A DNA stretch of 64,000 nucleotides from Closterium sp. Naga37s-1 (taxonomy: Eukaryota; Streptophyta; Zygnematophyceae; Desmidiales; Closteriaceae): positions 310,001 through 374,000 of the forward strand of contig CANJKZ010001038.1 in assembly GCA_947471745.1 (NCBI GenBank), written 5' to 3'. Positions 1 through 9,435 of the stretch are shown piece by piece. The position numbers and the translations under genes are program-made. The notes beneath the pieces were generated by a model. It ran no database searches and was not told the origin of the DNA. It saw only the letters and a program-made list of their open reading frames with translations. Within the stretch, counting starts at the first letter, position 1. Each line of letters starts with the position of its first letter.

Positions 1-3000
1 CACACTTCCAATGTGCGCTCTCGGGAAGTCTCTTGGTGAGAAAATCTGCCGCCTGCTTGGTAGCGTTTACATGGTGAAGCTCAACAATCCCCTCCTTCAC
101 CATCTGCCTCACCCAGTGCCACTTGATCTTCATGTGCTTGTTCAGCCCATTCTGGATAGGATTATTGGCCATGCCAATAGCAGCCTCGCTGTCGGAGAAA
201 AGTAGGTCCCTCCTGTTCAGCTCCCATGTCCTCCAGCAGCTTCCTCAGGAGCACGATCTCCTTGATGGCATGGTACATCGCCATGTACTCTGCCTCTCCG
301 GAAGACTGAGCAATCTCACTCTGCTTCTTGGACCTCCAGCTTACTGGTCCACCTCCGACCATGCACACAAAGCCGCCAACTGATGACAGATACTCCTCCT
401 CTGAGGCCCATGTAGCGTCGGTGAAGCACGACAGCTTCAAGGTTCCAGGCGTGACCCCATCTTCTCCAATCTGTTTCAGCTGGCCTCCAGCTGAAAACTG
501 AACACCAGCAGATGCCGTTGATCCGAGGTAGCGCACCAAGCGCTTTGCCACATCCAACTGCTCCTCTGTAGGCCGCTGCACAACTCTGGCCAGCTGCCCC
601 ACTCCGAATGAAGCATCAGGTCGCGTATGCACAGCTGCATACATCACACTCCCAATGAGTGACTGGTACTCATTCTGCTGCTCATCCTCGAGTACATCAT
701 CCTCCTCAGCTGCCTTCTTCAGTTTGAAGCCCGCAGTGAACGGTGTCATCACAGTGCGACCCCCAGTCACACCATACCGCTCCATGAAACCAGAGATGTA
801 GTGTGACTGATGCACCTTCAGCCACCTCCTCTCAACACCCCTCTCAATCTGCAGCCCCAAGTAGTAGTGGACATCCCCCAGCATCTTGCACTTGAAGTTG
901 TCCATCAGCAGCTTCTGTGTCCTCTCAATCTGCTCCATGGAAGGTGAGAACAGCATTATGTCATCGACATACACCAGCAGCAAGAGCAGCTGCTCCCCCT
1001 CTCCAAGCAGAAACAAGCTGTGATCCGCCTGGGACGTCTTGAAGCCTCCACTCAGCAGCACCTCCTCCAGCTTCTCATACCAGCACCTGGGCGCTTGCTT
1101 AAGGCCATAGATAGCCTTCTTGAGCTTGCACACACGGCTGGTCCCATCCTCATAGCCGTCGGGCTGCGCCATGTAGATATCCTCCAGCGGTATTCCATTG
1201 AGAAACGCCGTGGTGATATCCATCTGCTTCACATGCCATCCCTTCACAGCTGCGCCAGCCATCACAGTCCTCAATGTCACTGGCTTGACAACGGGAGCGA
1301 AGATCTCCCCAAAGTCGACCTTCTCTTTCTGCTGAAACCCCTTGGCGACCAAACGGCTCTTGAACCGCTCCAACGCACCATCAGCACCACTCTTCACCTT
1401 GAAGATCCACTTGCTGCTGATCGGCCGTCGCCCCTCGGGTAACTCAACAAGCTCCCAAGTCCCATTCTCAATGAGACTGTTGAACTCCGCATCCATGGCA
1501 GCCTTCCACTCCTCCTTCTGAGGTCCACTCAGTGCCTCCTCCACTGTGGCTGGTTCTCCAGGCAAGGGTGTGAAGAAACAGAAAGCCATCTCCTCATCTT
1601 CTCCCTCATCCGCCTGAACCGCCATGGCACCTTGCTTGGGTCCTCCCAAACGGCTATACTTCAGCCTTGAGGGTGCTGCTGCCACTCTCTTCTCGCGGGT
1701 TGCAATCTGCTGCCCATGTGGTGAAGCTCCTCTCTGCACACTCCTCTTGGTGACATTGGCGTTTGCAGCAGGCTCGGGCTGAGATGGTGAGTCCACACGT
1801 GCCGACTCATCCTCCAACCCCTCCTCCGCAGCAGGACCAGCACCTTGCTGCTCACCACCGCCACTGTGGTCACTGGTCAGCTCTGACCCAGGGAGATCCT
1901 CAAGGTGCAGCTGAACCTCCTCCACTGCAGACCGCTCAATCTCCTGCAGACGCAAGCCAATCTGCACCTGCTGCTGCTGCTGCCAGCCCTTGTACATGAC
2001 GTCCTCCACAAACTTGACGTCACGGCTGACCAGCGTCTTCTTGCTCTTGGGGTCCCACATCAGCCACCCCTTCGAGTCAGGAGCCATCCGATGGACAGCC
2101 CACACAGCAGCAACTTCCAGCTTGTGCCTCTGCTCCTTAGGCACCATCACAAGCCCCATGCAGCCCCACACCCGCAGCATGTCAATGGATGGCTTCTTCC
2201 CAAGCCAACGCTCGTACGGCACCCAATGCTTGTCGCCAACATGCGTCAAGACCCTGTTCTTGACAGTGATGACATGGCGAACAGCTTCAGGCCAGAACTT
2301 GTAAGGCATCCCAGCAGCCCCCAACAAGGTCTTAGCCGCCTCGTCAATGGTCCGGTTGGCACGCTCAGCAATGCCGTTCTGCTGCGGTGTTCATGGGCAG
2401 GTCTGCTGGTGTCGAATGCCGTTCCTCTTGAGGAACTTGGTGAAATCCGCTCCAAGGAACTCTCCACCTCGGTCGCTCCTCAACACCTTCACCAACCGCA
2501 TCGCTTGCCGCTCCACCATCGGCAACCAATCCTCCTTGATCGCCGCTGCAGCATCGCTCTTCTTGGACAAGGGACGTGCCCACGTGAAACGGCTCCATTC
2601 GTCCACCATGGTGAGGAAGTACAGCACTTCCCCAGTCCCCTCAGTCCTCATAGGACCCACCAGGTCCATGTGCACCACCTCCAGTAGCGCCTTCGCTGAT
2701 CCCTCCGCACGTGGAAACGGGACCCGCACAAACTTGTGTTGCATGCACGCCTCGCAGCTGCCATAGTGAGCGCCATCTCCTTGCAGTTGCAGCCCATGCA
2801 CGCACTTCTCCTTGTGCATCACCTCCAGTGTTGAAACAGCCACGTGTGCGAGCCGCCGATGCCAGGTCTCCCAATCCGCTTGGCCCGAGGTAGCCGACGC
2901 CTTCACCGCCGCGCTTCCTCCAATCAGCTCCTCTCCTTGCACACCTTGCTGCTCCTCCTCGGTGACGCTCTCCTCCATAGATGCCGCCGCTGCCGCCTTG

Positions 3001-4476
3001 CCCGATTTCCGCCAAGGGAGGACCGGGATCTGCCACATGCGCTTGTGGACATCTCCCTTCCACTGCAGGTCCCAAATGAGGCGCTCATCGTTGTAAGCAC
3101 GATAGCGCCCCGAGCCAATCGTCTCGGTGTTCACACCCGCATCTCCCAACCGGCCGGTAGAAATCAGGTTCGCGCACAAGTCCGGCACCCACAGCACGTT
3201 CTTCAGCCCCACGAGCTCTCCATCCGCTCCCATAAACTTGGCGCATCCCATGCCCATGACCTTGGCCTTGGCGCCCGTCGCGGATGTGACTGTAGAGATA
3301 GGTGCGGGCTGAATCTCATCGAGTAGGTCCGCACGAGGAGTCATGTGCCAAGAGCTGCCCGAGTCAATCACCCAATGGGTGAGGGGATGAAGAAGAACCT
3401 TGGCAGCCATAGCGAGGTCGGTTGCGCCTTCGTTCACGAAGAAGAACCCGGCCTTCCGCTCCTCAGATTTGCCGCCTTTCTCCTCATCCTTCTCCTCTCC
3501 ACTAGCTCCCATGACTCCCCCACTCCTCTTGCCACCATGCTGGTTGCTTGATGAAGGCGGGGTCCAATCCTTGGGTCGTTGGTAGCACTTCCGCCAACGA
3601 TGTCCGCGCTTCTTGCAGTAGAAGCACACCTCCCCTTGACCCCCGCCGCCATCCTCCTTAGGGTTGTCCTTGTTCTTGCTCTTCCACTTCTTCTTGAAGC
3701 CACTCTTTCCACCTCCAACTCCATAGCCAGCCCCCTCCTCCGAGCGCTCCACACTCCGCCGCCGCAAGTCCTCCAATAGGATGCGCGCGCGAATGTAATC
3801 CACGCTCCATTGGGGTTGTTGGGGGTTGAGGTTGATCGCTAGGGCAGACCATGACTCCGGCAGCCGTATTATGATCTCCACGCATTGCACGAGCTCCGGG
3901 TACACCACACCGCCGCCTTGGAGCTTCGTGAAGATGTCCCGCATCTCATCCAACACCGGTTGCACCGGTTGCAACGAACTTGATGTCGCGTAGCCGCCGC
4001 GCGAGTAGCACGATGCCAGTAGCATGTGTCGGTGAGTGCACATCCAGAAGCTTCCTCCAAGCCTTGGGGCCACACTCTGGATCACCCATGAGGTCCTTGA
4101 TGTGGTCAAGTTGTCGCCCGCCAACCGCTTGCACCATGAGCATGTACGCGTCGAACGATCGTTTCATCCACGCTCCTTTCAGCTCCGCGGCCTCCGGCAT
4201 CTTCTCCTTCCCCTCCACCAAATCCAATAGAGTGTATTGGGTATACATCAGCCTCATGCGGAAACTCCAGTGCTCGTAGTCCTCCCCCATGAACTTCTCA
4301 ATAGAGAACGCCTTCACAGGATCCATGGTTGTAGGAGATGTTGTAGAAGTTGAGGGTAGCGTAGGGTTGGCTGGTTGGTGAGTCCCCACTCCTCCACCAG
4401 CAACTCCCCCTTGCTCTCCAGCCTCTCTACTTCTATCCATATCGCCACTAGCACCTCCGGAGTTCGTACCAACCAT
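1..4476 (-). pseudogene. Copia gag-pol polyprotein of element E (broken)
   Basis: Encodes the capsid and enzymes of a copia element. Gag starts at 4476 and carries a CCHC zinc knuckle (CFYCKKRGHRWRKC, near 3610). The protease motif DSGSS is near 3360. The GAG-pre-integrase motif WHRRLAH is near 2860. The integrase has MDLVGP, RSDRGGEF and NGIAERANR. RT has WKAAMDAEF, IYGLKQAPR and YVDD (near 970), and RNase H has SSGEAEYMAMYHA near 290. Three lesions break it: a frame change in gag near 3960-3990 beside a duplicated ccggttgca unit, an in-frame TGA at 2388-2390 just before the conserved TPQQNG, and a frame change near 205-215 in RNase H. The C-terminal motif AADFLTKRLP reads in the shifted frame at the very start of the window. 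It is therefore defective as assembled, although only lightly decayed. Confidence 0.9.
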
Positions 4477-4698
4477 ATTGAGGCCTTATGAACGGTGGAA
4501 ACTTGAGAAATCGTTTGGAAAGAACTCTGCCAGAAATTTCAACTTAACGAAAAACACCGTCGCGGACTGGATACTTTGAATTAGAACGCGGTTCGACCAC
4601 CAATCGAAAGTTCGCAAGCAGAGATACTAGAAAATGGTCTCACTCGTAAACATTGGTTGAGAATGCACGACGATTCGTCGTCTCAAAGTCGACTACCC

Positions 4699-4710
4699 GC
4701 TCTGATACCA
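4699..4710 (-). promoter_or_regulatory. Primer-binding site of element E
   Basis: The minus strand reads TGGTATCAGAGC, the classic 12 nt complement to the 3' end of plant initiator methionine tRNA that copia elements use to prime minus-strand DNA. It lies two bases inside the 5' LTR boundary, which fixes both the LTR edge and the element orientation. Confidence 0.92.
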
Positions 4711-4712
4711 CT

Positions 4713-5458
4713 TGTTGTTCAGGATCCGTCACTTCGAGAACTTACAACGAACTCATTTCTCAACTAAACGCACTCAGTAGGATGTTGCGCCTTAGGCTTA
4801 GCTACCATCTCCAATTTGAATCACTTAAAAAGATGGTATAGAGAGTGAGAACCAAGTAAAAACGTCCAGCAGCCGCATGACTAGAATCGTGGGGGAAGTA
4901 CAAGCATTAAGGCATAGAAAGTTGGAGTTGAGAACCTCCAAGAGAACCATGAGAGGGAAGGGGTTCTCCAAGAGCTAGGGAAGGATGGTAGGAACCTTCC
5001 TAGCAGCAAGGATGCAACCCTCATCATGAGGTCCTTGAGGTGTCACATGCAAAATCCAATCTAGTTGGATTTTGCCTAGGTGTTGCAACATTTGCAACCC
5101 ATGCTAGAAACTTCTAGCCACCCCAATCCCTAGCCACCCAACCAAAGATCCATTTATAGTCATGTCCCAAGTAATCACCCAAATTAGATATGACCTTAAA
5201 AGGTAATAAGAAATCCAAGTCTTGGAAATCTTGTAACTTGGGCGATCTTGGTCGGAATAAGGCGATCTTGGTATCGTTGGAAAGCTCTGGATTTCTCCTG
5301 CATGATCAAGCACTTAAACTTGGAGAAAACACGGAGATGGTAAAATCCAACAGCCATGCACAATGACAAATGCTCATGCAAACAATGCACGCATGAATAG
5401 CACGAGCACTCGGCAGGACGTTAGGATGACATGCATTCAGAATGACGTGCATCCAACA
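4713..5458 (-). repeat. 5' LTR of element E (746 bp)
   Basis: Bounded on the + strand by TGTTG at 4713 and CCAACA ending at 5458, the usual copia TG...CA inverted dinucleotides. One side touches the PBS and the other touches truncated copia sequence. Its moderate AT content contrasts with the GC-rich coding part. The second LTR is outside the window, so LTR identity and insertion age cannot be read here. Confidence 0.8.
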
Positions 5459-5459
5459 G

Positions 5460-7003
5460 GTCCCTACTCCTTTCAGTGGCAGTCAGCCATGGACGCAGAG
5501 ATGGCATCCTGGAAGTCCACAGGCACCTACGTCGACGAGGTTCCCCCTCCTGGGGCGAACATCGTCAGTGGCATGTGGATTTTCAGGGTGAAGCGGCCGC
5601 CGGGTTCTCCTCCTGTCTTTAAGGCGCGTTACGTTGCTTGAGGCTTCAGTCAGCGACAGGGAGTTGACTTCTTCCAGACCTTCTCCTCGACCCCGAAGAT
5701 GACCACTCTTTGGGTTCTGCTGCACGTCGCTGCTCAACGTGACTACGAGCTTCACTCTCTTGACTTCAGCACTGCTTTCCTACAGGGTAGCCTGCACGAG
5801 GAGATCTGGCTGCGCCGCCCACCTGGCTTCACTGGGTCGTTTCCTCCTGGTACCCAGTGGAGCCTCCGGCGGCCAGTCTACGGTCTCCGCCAGGCGCCCC
5901 GTGAGTGGCACGACACACTGAGGACTACGCTTGCGGCTCTTGGGTTTGCTCCTTCTACTGCTGACCCGTCGCTGTTTCTGCGCACCGACACTTCACTGCC
6001 GCCGTTCTACATCCTCGTATACGTCGACGACTTGGTCTTTACCATTGCTGACAGTGAGGGATTTGCCCACGTGAAGTCGGAGCTGCAGAAGAGACACACG
6101 TGCACACTCCAGGGTGAGCTGCGCAGCTATCTTGGCTTGCAGATCACCCGAAACAGAGCACGGCGCACCATTACCTTGACTCAGTCACACATGGTGCAGC
6201 AAGTCCTTCAGCGCTTCGACTTCCAGTACTCCTCGCCACAGGCCACTCCTCTGTCTACTCGCCACTCGCTCTCAGCTCTGCCTTCGGATGAGTTCGTAGA
6301 GCCGAGTGGCCCGTACCCAGAGCTTGTTGGCTGCCTCATGTACCTGATGACCTGCACTTGGCCTGACTTGGCATACCCTCTTAGCATCTTGGCTCGCTAT
6401 GTTGCTCCTGGGAGACACTGACCAGAGCACATGGCTGCAGCTAAGAGGGTGTTGCGCTACCTGTGCAGTACGTCGGGCATGGGGCTCGTGCTTGGAGGAC
6501 GGGCTCGAGTTGTCCTCACTGGTCACGCAGACGCTTCTTGGGTTGACGACTTGGCTACGCAGCGGTCGTCACAGGGTTACACCTTCAGCCTTGGCTCCGG
6601 TTCTGTTTCTTGGCGGTCTACCCGCTCGTCTTCTGTTCTCAGCTCCAGCTGTGAGGCTGAGATCTACGCTGGGGCCATGGCTGCACAGGAGTTACGCTGG
6701 CTCACCTACCTGCTGACCGACTTGGGAGAGGCGCCTCGTTCTTCTCCAGTTCTGTACGTCGACAACAAGGCCATGCTGGCCTTGTGTCAAGAGCACAGAC
6801 TGGAGCACAGAACGAAGCACATTGCTCTGCGCTACTTCCTTGCTCGAGAGTTGCAGCAGCGTGGTCGGCTTCGTCTTGCTTACGTGGCTTCTCGGGCCAA
6901 CACTGCTGATATCTTTACCAAGGCACTTCAGCCTTGTGATCATCAGCGTTTCTGTACTGTGCTAGGTCTTGTGCCTACTTGGCCTCACTTGCTTACCTCT
7001 TGA
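5460..7003 (+). pseudogene. Copia pol fragment C: reverse transcriptase and RNase H
   Basis: One continuous reading frame with two internal stops. RT motifs include WQSAMDAEM, SLDFSTAFLQGS, VYGLRQAPREW and an intact YVDD (near 6019). RNase H shows HADASW and SSSCEAEIYAGAM, and the end carries the LEHRTKHIALRYFL and ANTADIFTKAL motifs. Both stops (TGA at 5639-5641 and 6419-6421) replace a CGA arginine codon that is intact in relatives A and B, so both are CpG-to-TpG transitions. The catalytic residues survive, but the copy is truncated and cannot be autonomous. Confidence 0.9.
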
Positions 7004-7216
7004 CATTGCTTGTAATGTGATCTATATACCTATACCTGCATGCTTTCACTTGCTAGGTTTTGATCACGGTTGTATAACTCTGCATGTGAACTGGCCTTGT
7101 GGCCATCTGCTTGTGCTCAGAATGCGTGGTGACGTTGTGATCCACCCTGGGCTTGCTTTACTTTTCTTGACTGGTCGCGTAACCCCTTGCTCTCCCCCAC
7201 TTTGCCTATGGGGGTG

Positions 7217-7343
7217 TGTCAAACTTATATGCTATAGTCTGTTTTGGCTGTAGTGGGGTAGTTCCTACGGGGTACAACATTTCTAGGTTTTCCTACTTGT
7301 ACCCACCCCTGTCCTAGTTCATTCACTCTTGTTCATTATGACA
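7217..7343 (+). repeat. 3' LTR of copia fragment C
   Basis: Starts TGTCAAACTTATATGCTATAG, like the LTRs of element A, and follows the same purine tract (tatgggggtg). The last ~15 bases diverge from the A consensus (cttgttcattatgaca versus cttgttattctcaca) where it meets the satellite array, so the exact end is approximate. Confidence 0.75.
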
Positions 7344-8560
7344 TTTTTTACAAGGTTTCTCTTGATCAAACACTCGTTTACTATATTGTAAGCATGCTGG
7401 ACCAAATTGGTGCCATTTGCAGTATTTGGTAGGAAGATATGGTGTTTCAAAAATTTAAGCAGCGAAAACTGTGCAAGGATGGACCTGTGCGACACGCGGT
7501 TCCATCTCGACATCGATTTGTCATATTAAACAAGGTTTCTAATGATCAAACATTCTTTTTCTATATTGTAAGGACGCAGGACCAACTTGGTGCCATTCGC
7601 AGCATCTTGTAGGAAGATATGGTGTTTCGAACAACTGAGGAGTGAAACCTGTGCAAGGATAGGCCTGTTCGACACGTGGTGCCCTCTCGACATTTGTTTG
7701 TCATTTTTATCAATGTTTCTCTTGATCAAACATTTATTTACTTTAGTGTAAGGATGCTGGACCGATTTGGTGCCCATTCGCAGCGTCCGGTAGGAAGATA
7801 TGGTGTTTCAAACAACTGAGCAGCGAAAACTGTGCAAGGGTAGGCCTTTGCGACACGCGGTGCCGTCTCGACATCCGTTTGTCATTCTAAGCAAGGTTTC
7901 TCTTTATCAAACATTCATTTACTATATTATAAAGATGCTGGACCGGTTTGGTGCCATTCGCAGCGTCCGGTATATATCATAACAAACAACTGAGCAGCGA
8001 AAACTGTGCAAGGATAGGCATGTGCGACACGTGGTGCCGTCTCGACATTCGTTTGTCATTTTCAACAATGTACCTATTGTTCAGACACTCATTTACCATA
8101 TTGTAACCATGCTGGACCGATCTGGTGCCATTCGCAGCGTCTGGCAACAAGATATGGTGTTTCAAACAACTGAGGAGCGAAAATTGTGCAAGGATATGCC
8201 ACTGCAACACATGGTGTCGTCTCGACATCCGTTCGTCATTTTACACAAGGTTTCTCTTGATCAAACATTGATTTATTATATTGTAAGGACGCTGGACCGA
8301 TTATGTGCCATTCGCAGCATCTGGTAGAAAGATATGGTGATTCAAATATTTGAATAGGGAAATATGTGCAAGGATATGCCTGTGCGACACGCGGTGCGGT
8401 ATCGACGTCCGTTTTTTATTATGAACAAGAATACTCATGATCATTCAAGCATTCACGGATGCTGGACAACATTTGGTGCCGTTCGCAGCATCTGGTATAA
8501 ATATGTTGTGCTTCATACAATTGAGCAGAGAAAACATCATGACGATGAGCAACATGAAGC
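7344..8560. repeat. ~180 bp tandem satellite, seven units
   Basis: The landmark gtttctcttgatcaaac and its variants recur at 7355, 7535, 7715, 7896, 8070, 8250 and 8430, giving periods of 180, 180, 181, 174, 180 and 180 bp. Each unit also carries a ctggaccgatttggtgccattcgcagc-type block and a gtgcgacacg-tggtgccgtctcgacat-type block. Units are diverged point by point rather than identical, and the last unit decays into unique sequence around 8540-8600. Open frames across the array simply follow the repeat and are not genes. Confidence 0.9.
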
Positions 8561-8813
8561 ACGCCAATTTGAAATACAATGTAAGATATTACTTGAAAAT
8601 TGTTGAAAGTCAATGAAGAGGTTATTTCACTTTGATGTATCTATTGGGAAGAAATGAATGTGGACAAAAAAACATTCATAACAATAATAGAAAAAATCAT
8701 GCAAGCAAATATTTTCAGCCTCTATTTTTTTCTATTTGTTGATGGCATGCTTGATCATTTCAAAGTTAAGCAAAAAGTTCATTTGATAATAATTTTGCTG
8801 TTGTAGTAATACA

Positions 8814-8940
8814 TGTCAAACTTATATGCTATAGTCTGTGTAGGCTGTAGTGGGGTAGACAATATGGGGTACAACACTTTTAGGTTTTCCTACTTGTACC
8901 CACCTGTTTCCTAGTGCATTCATCACTTGTTATTCTCACA
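8814..8940 (+). repeat. 5' LTR of element A (127 bp)
   Basis: TGTCAAACTTATATGC ... ATTCTCACA, bounded by TG/CA and flanked on the left by the target duplication ATACA. A 127 bp LTR is extremely short for copia. Confidence 0.93.
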
Positions 8941-8951
8941 TGGTATAGAGC
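8941..8951 (+). promoter_or_regulatory. Primer-binding site of element A (one base short)
   Basis: TGGTATAGAGC follows the LTR immediately. Compared with TGGTATCAGAGC it lacks the central C; element D has the identical variant. Confidence 0.8.
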
Positions 8952-9430
8952 AGGTTCCCTAGTGGGACCGTTTCTTCCTAAGGGCCCACCATTAAATTTT
9001 TTTTTTTCCTATCCTGCCCGAAGCGCGCCTCGCGCTCTGACCTGCCCTACCCTTTCGCGGCCCCTTAGTGGCCTGCCCTGCTCCTGAGGCCCGTCGCGGC
9101 CCCCCCTTTACGGCCCCTTAGCGGCCTCCCTTCGCGGCCCCTTCACGGCCCCTTAGCGGCCCCTTCGCGGCCCCTTCGCGGCCCCTCACGGCCCCTTAGC
9201 GGCCCCTTCGCGGCCCCCCTCGCGGCTCCCTTCGCGGCCCCTTCGCGGCCCCGCCCCGCTGCCCGTAGCGGCCCCGCCCTGTCGCCAGTCGCGGCCCCGC
9301 CCCGTCGCCAGTCGCGGCCCCGCCCCGTCGCCAGTCGCGGCCCCGCCCCGTCGCCCCTGCCTCGTCGCGACGCCTCAACGGGACCCGCGCGTCTGAGCGG
9401 CTGAGCTCCCCGACGCGGCTGAGCTCCCCG
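8952..9430 (+). repeat. GC-rich tandem-repeat leader of element A
   Basis: Untranslated leader built from cggccccttcgcgg-like units, followed by about four copies of a ~22 bp cagtcgcggccccgccccgtcgc unit (9280-9365). Elements B, D and I have leaders of the same character. No credible coding frame is seen; the minus-strand frame here is a by-product of the GC repeats. Confidence 0.75.
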
Positions 9431-9435
9431 ACTGG

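Larger units (their letters stand above)
1..5458 (-). mobile_element. Copia LTR retrotransposon E, 3' end off window
   Basis: Ty1/copia element read on the minus strand. Going from high to low coordinates it has a 5' LTR (4713-5458), a primer-binding site (4699-4710), an untranslated leader, gag from 4476, then protease, integrase, reverse transcriptase and RNase H down to the window edge. The 3' LTR lies outside the window. The outer end of the 5' LTR abuts position 5459, where the pol reading frame of another copia copy begins abruptly, so E is nested in that copy. The domain order protease-integrase-RT-RNase H is diagnostic of copia. Confidence 0.93.
5459..7343 (+). mobile_element. Copia fragment C (RT-RNase H plus 3' LTR)
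   Basis: The right-hand remnant of a short-LTR copia element closely related to A and B. It begins in mid-codon context with the GPYSxQWQSAMDAEM segment that precedes RT in those elements, because element E is inserted at 5458/5459. It continues through RT and RNase H, a 3' untranslated block (7003-7216) and an LTR. The left half of C is expected beyond the left edge of the window, on the far side of E. Confidence 0.88.

Noticed and set aside
7526..8327. Several 60-100-codon frames with similar proteins on both strands
   Set aside because: They repeat with the 180 bp satellite period and carry no family signature.
9196..9378. Minus-strand Arg-Gly-rich frame over the A leader
   Set aside because: Low-complexity GC repeat; no start context or homolog.
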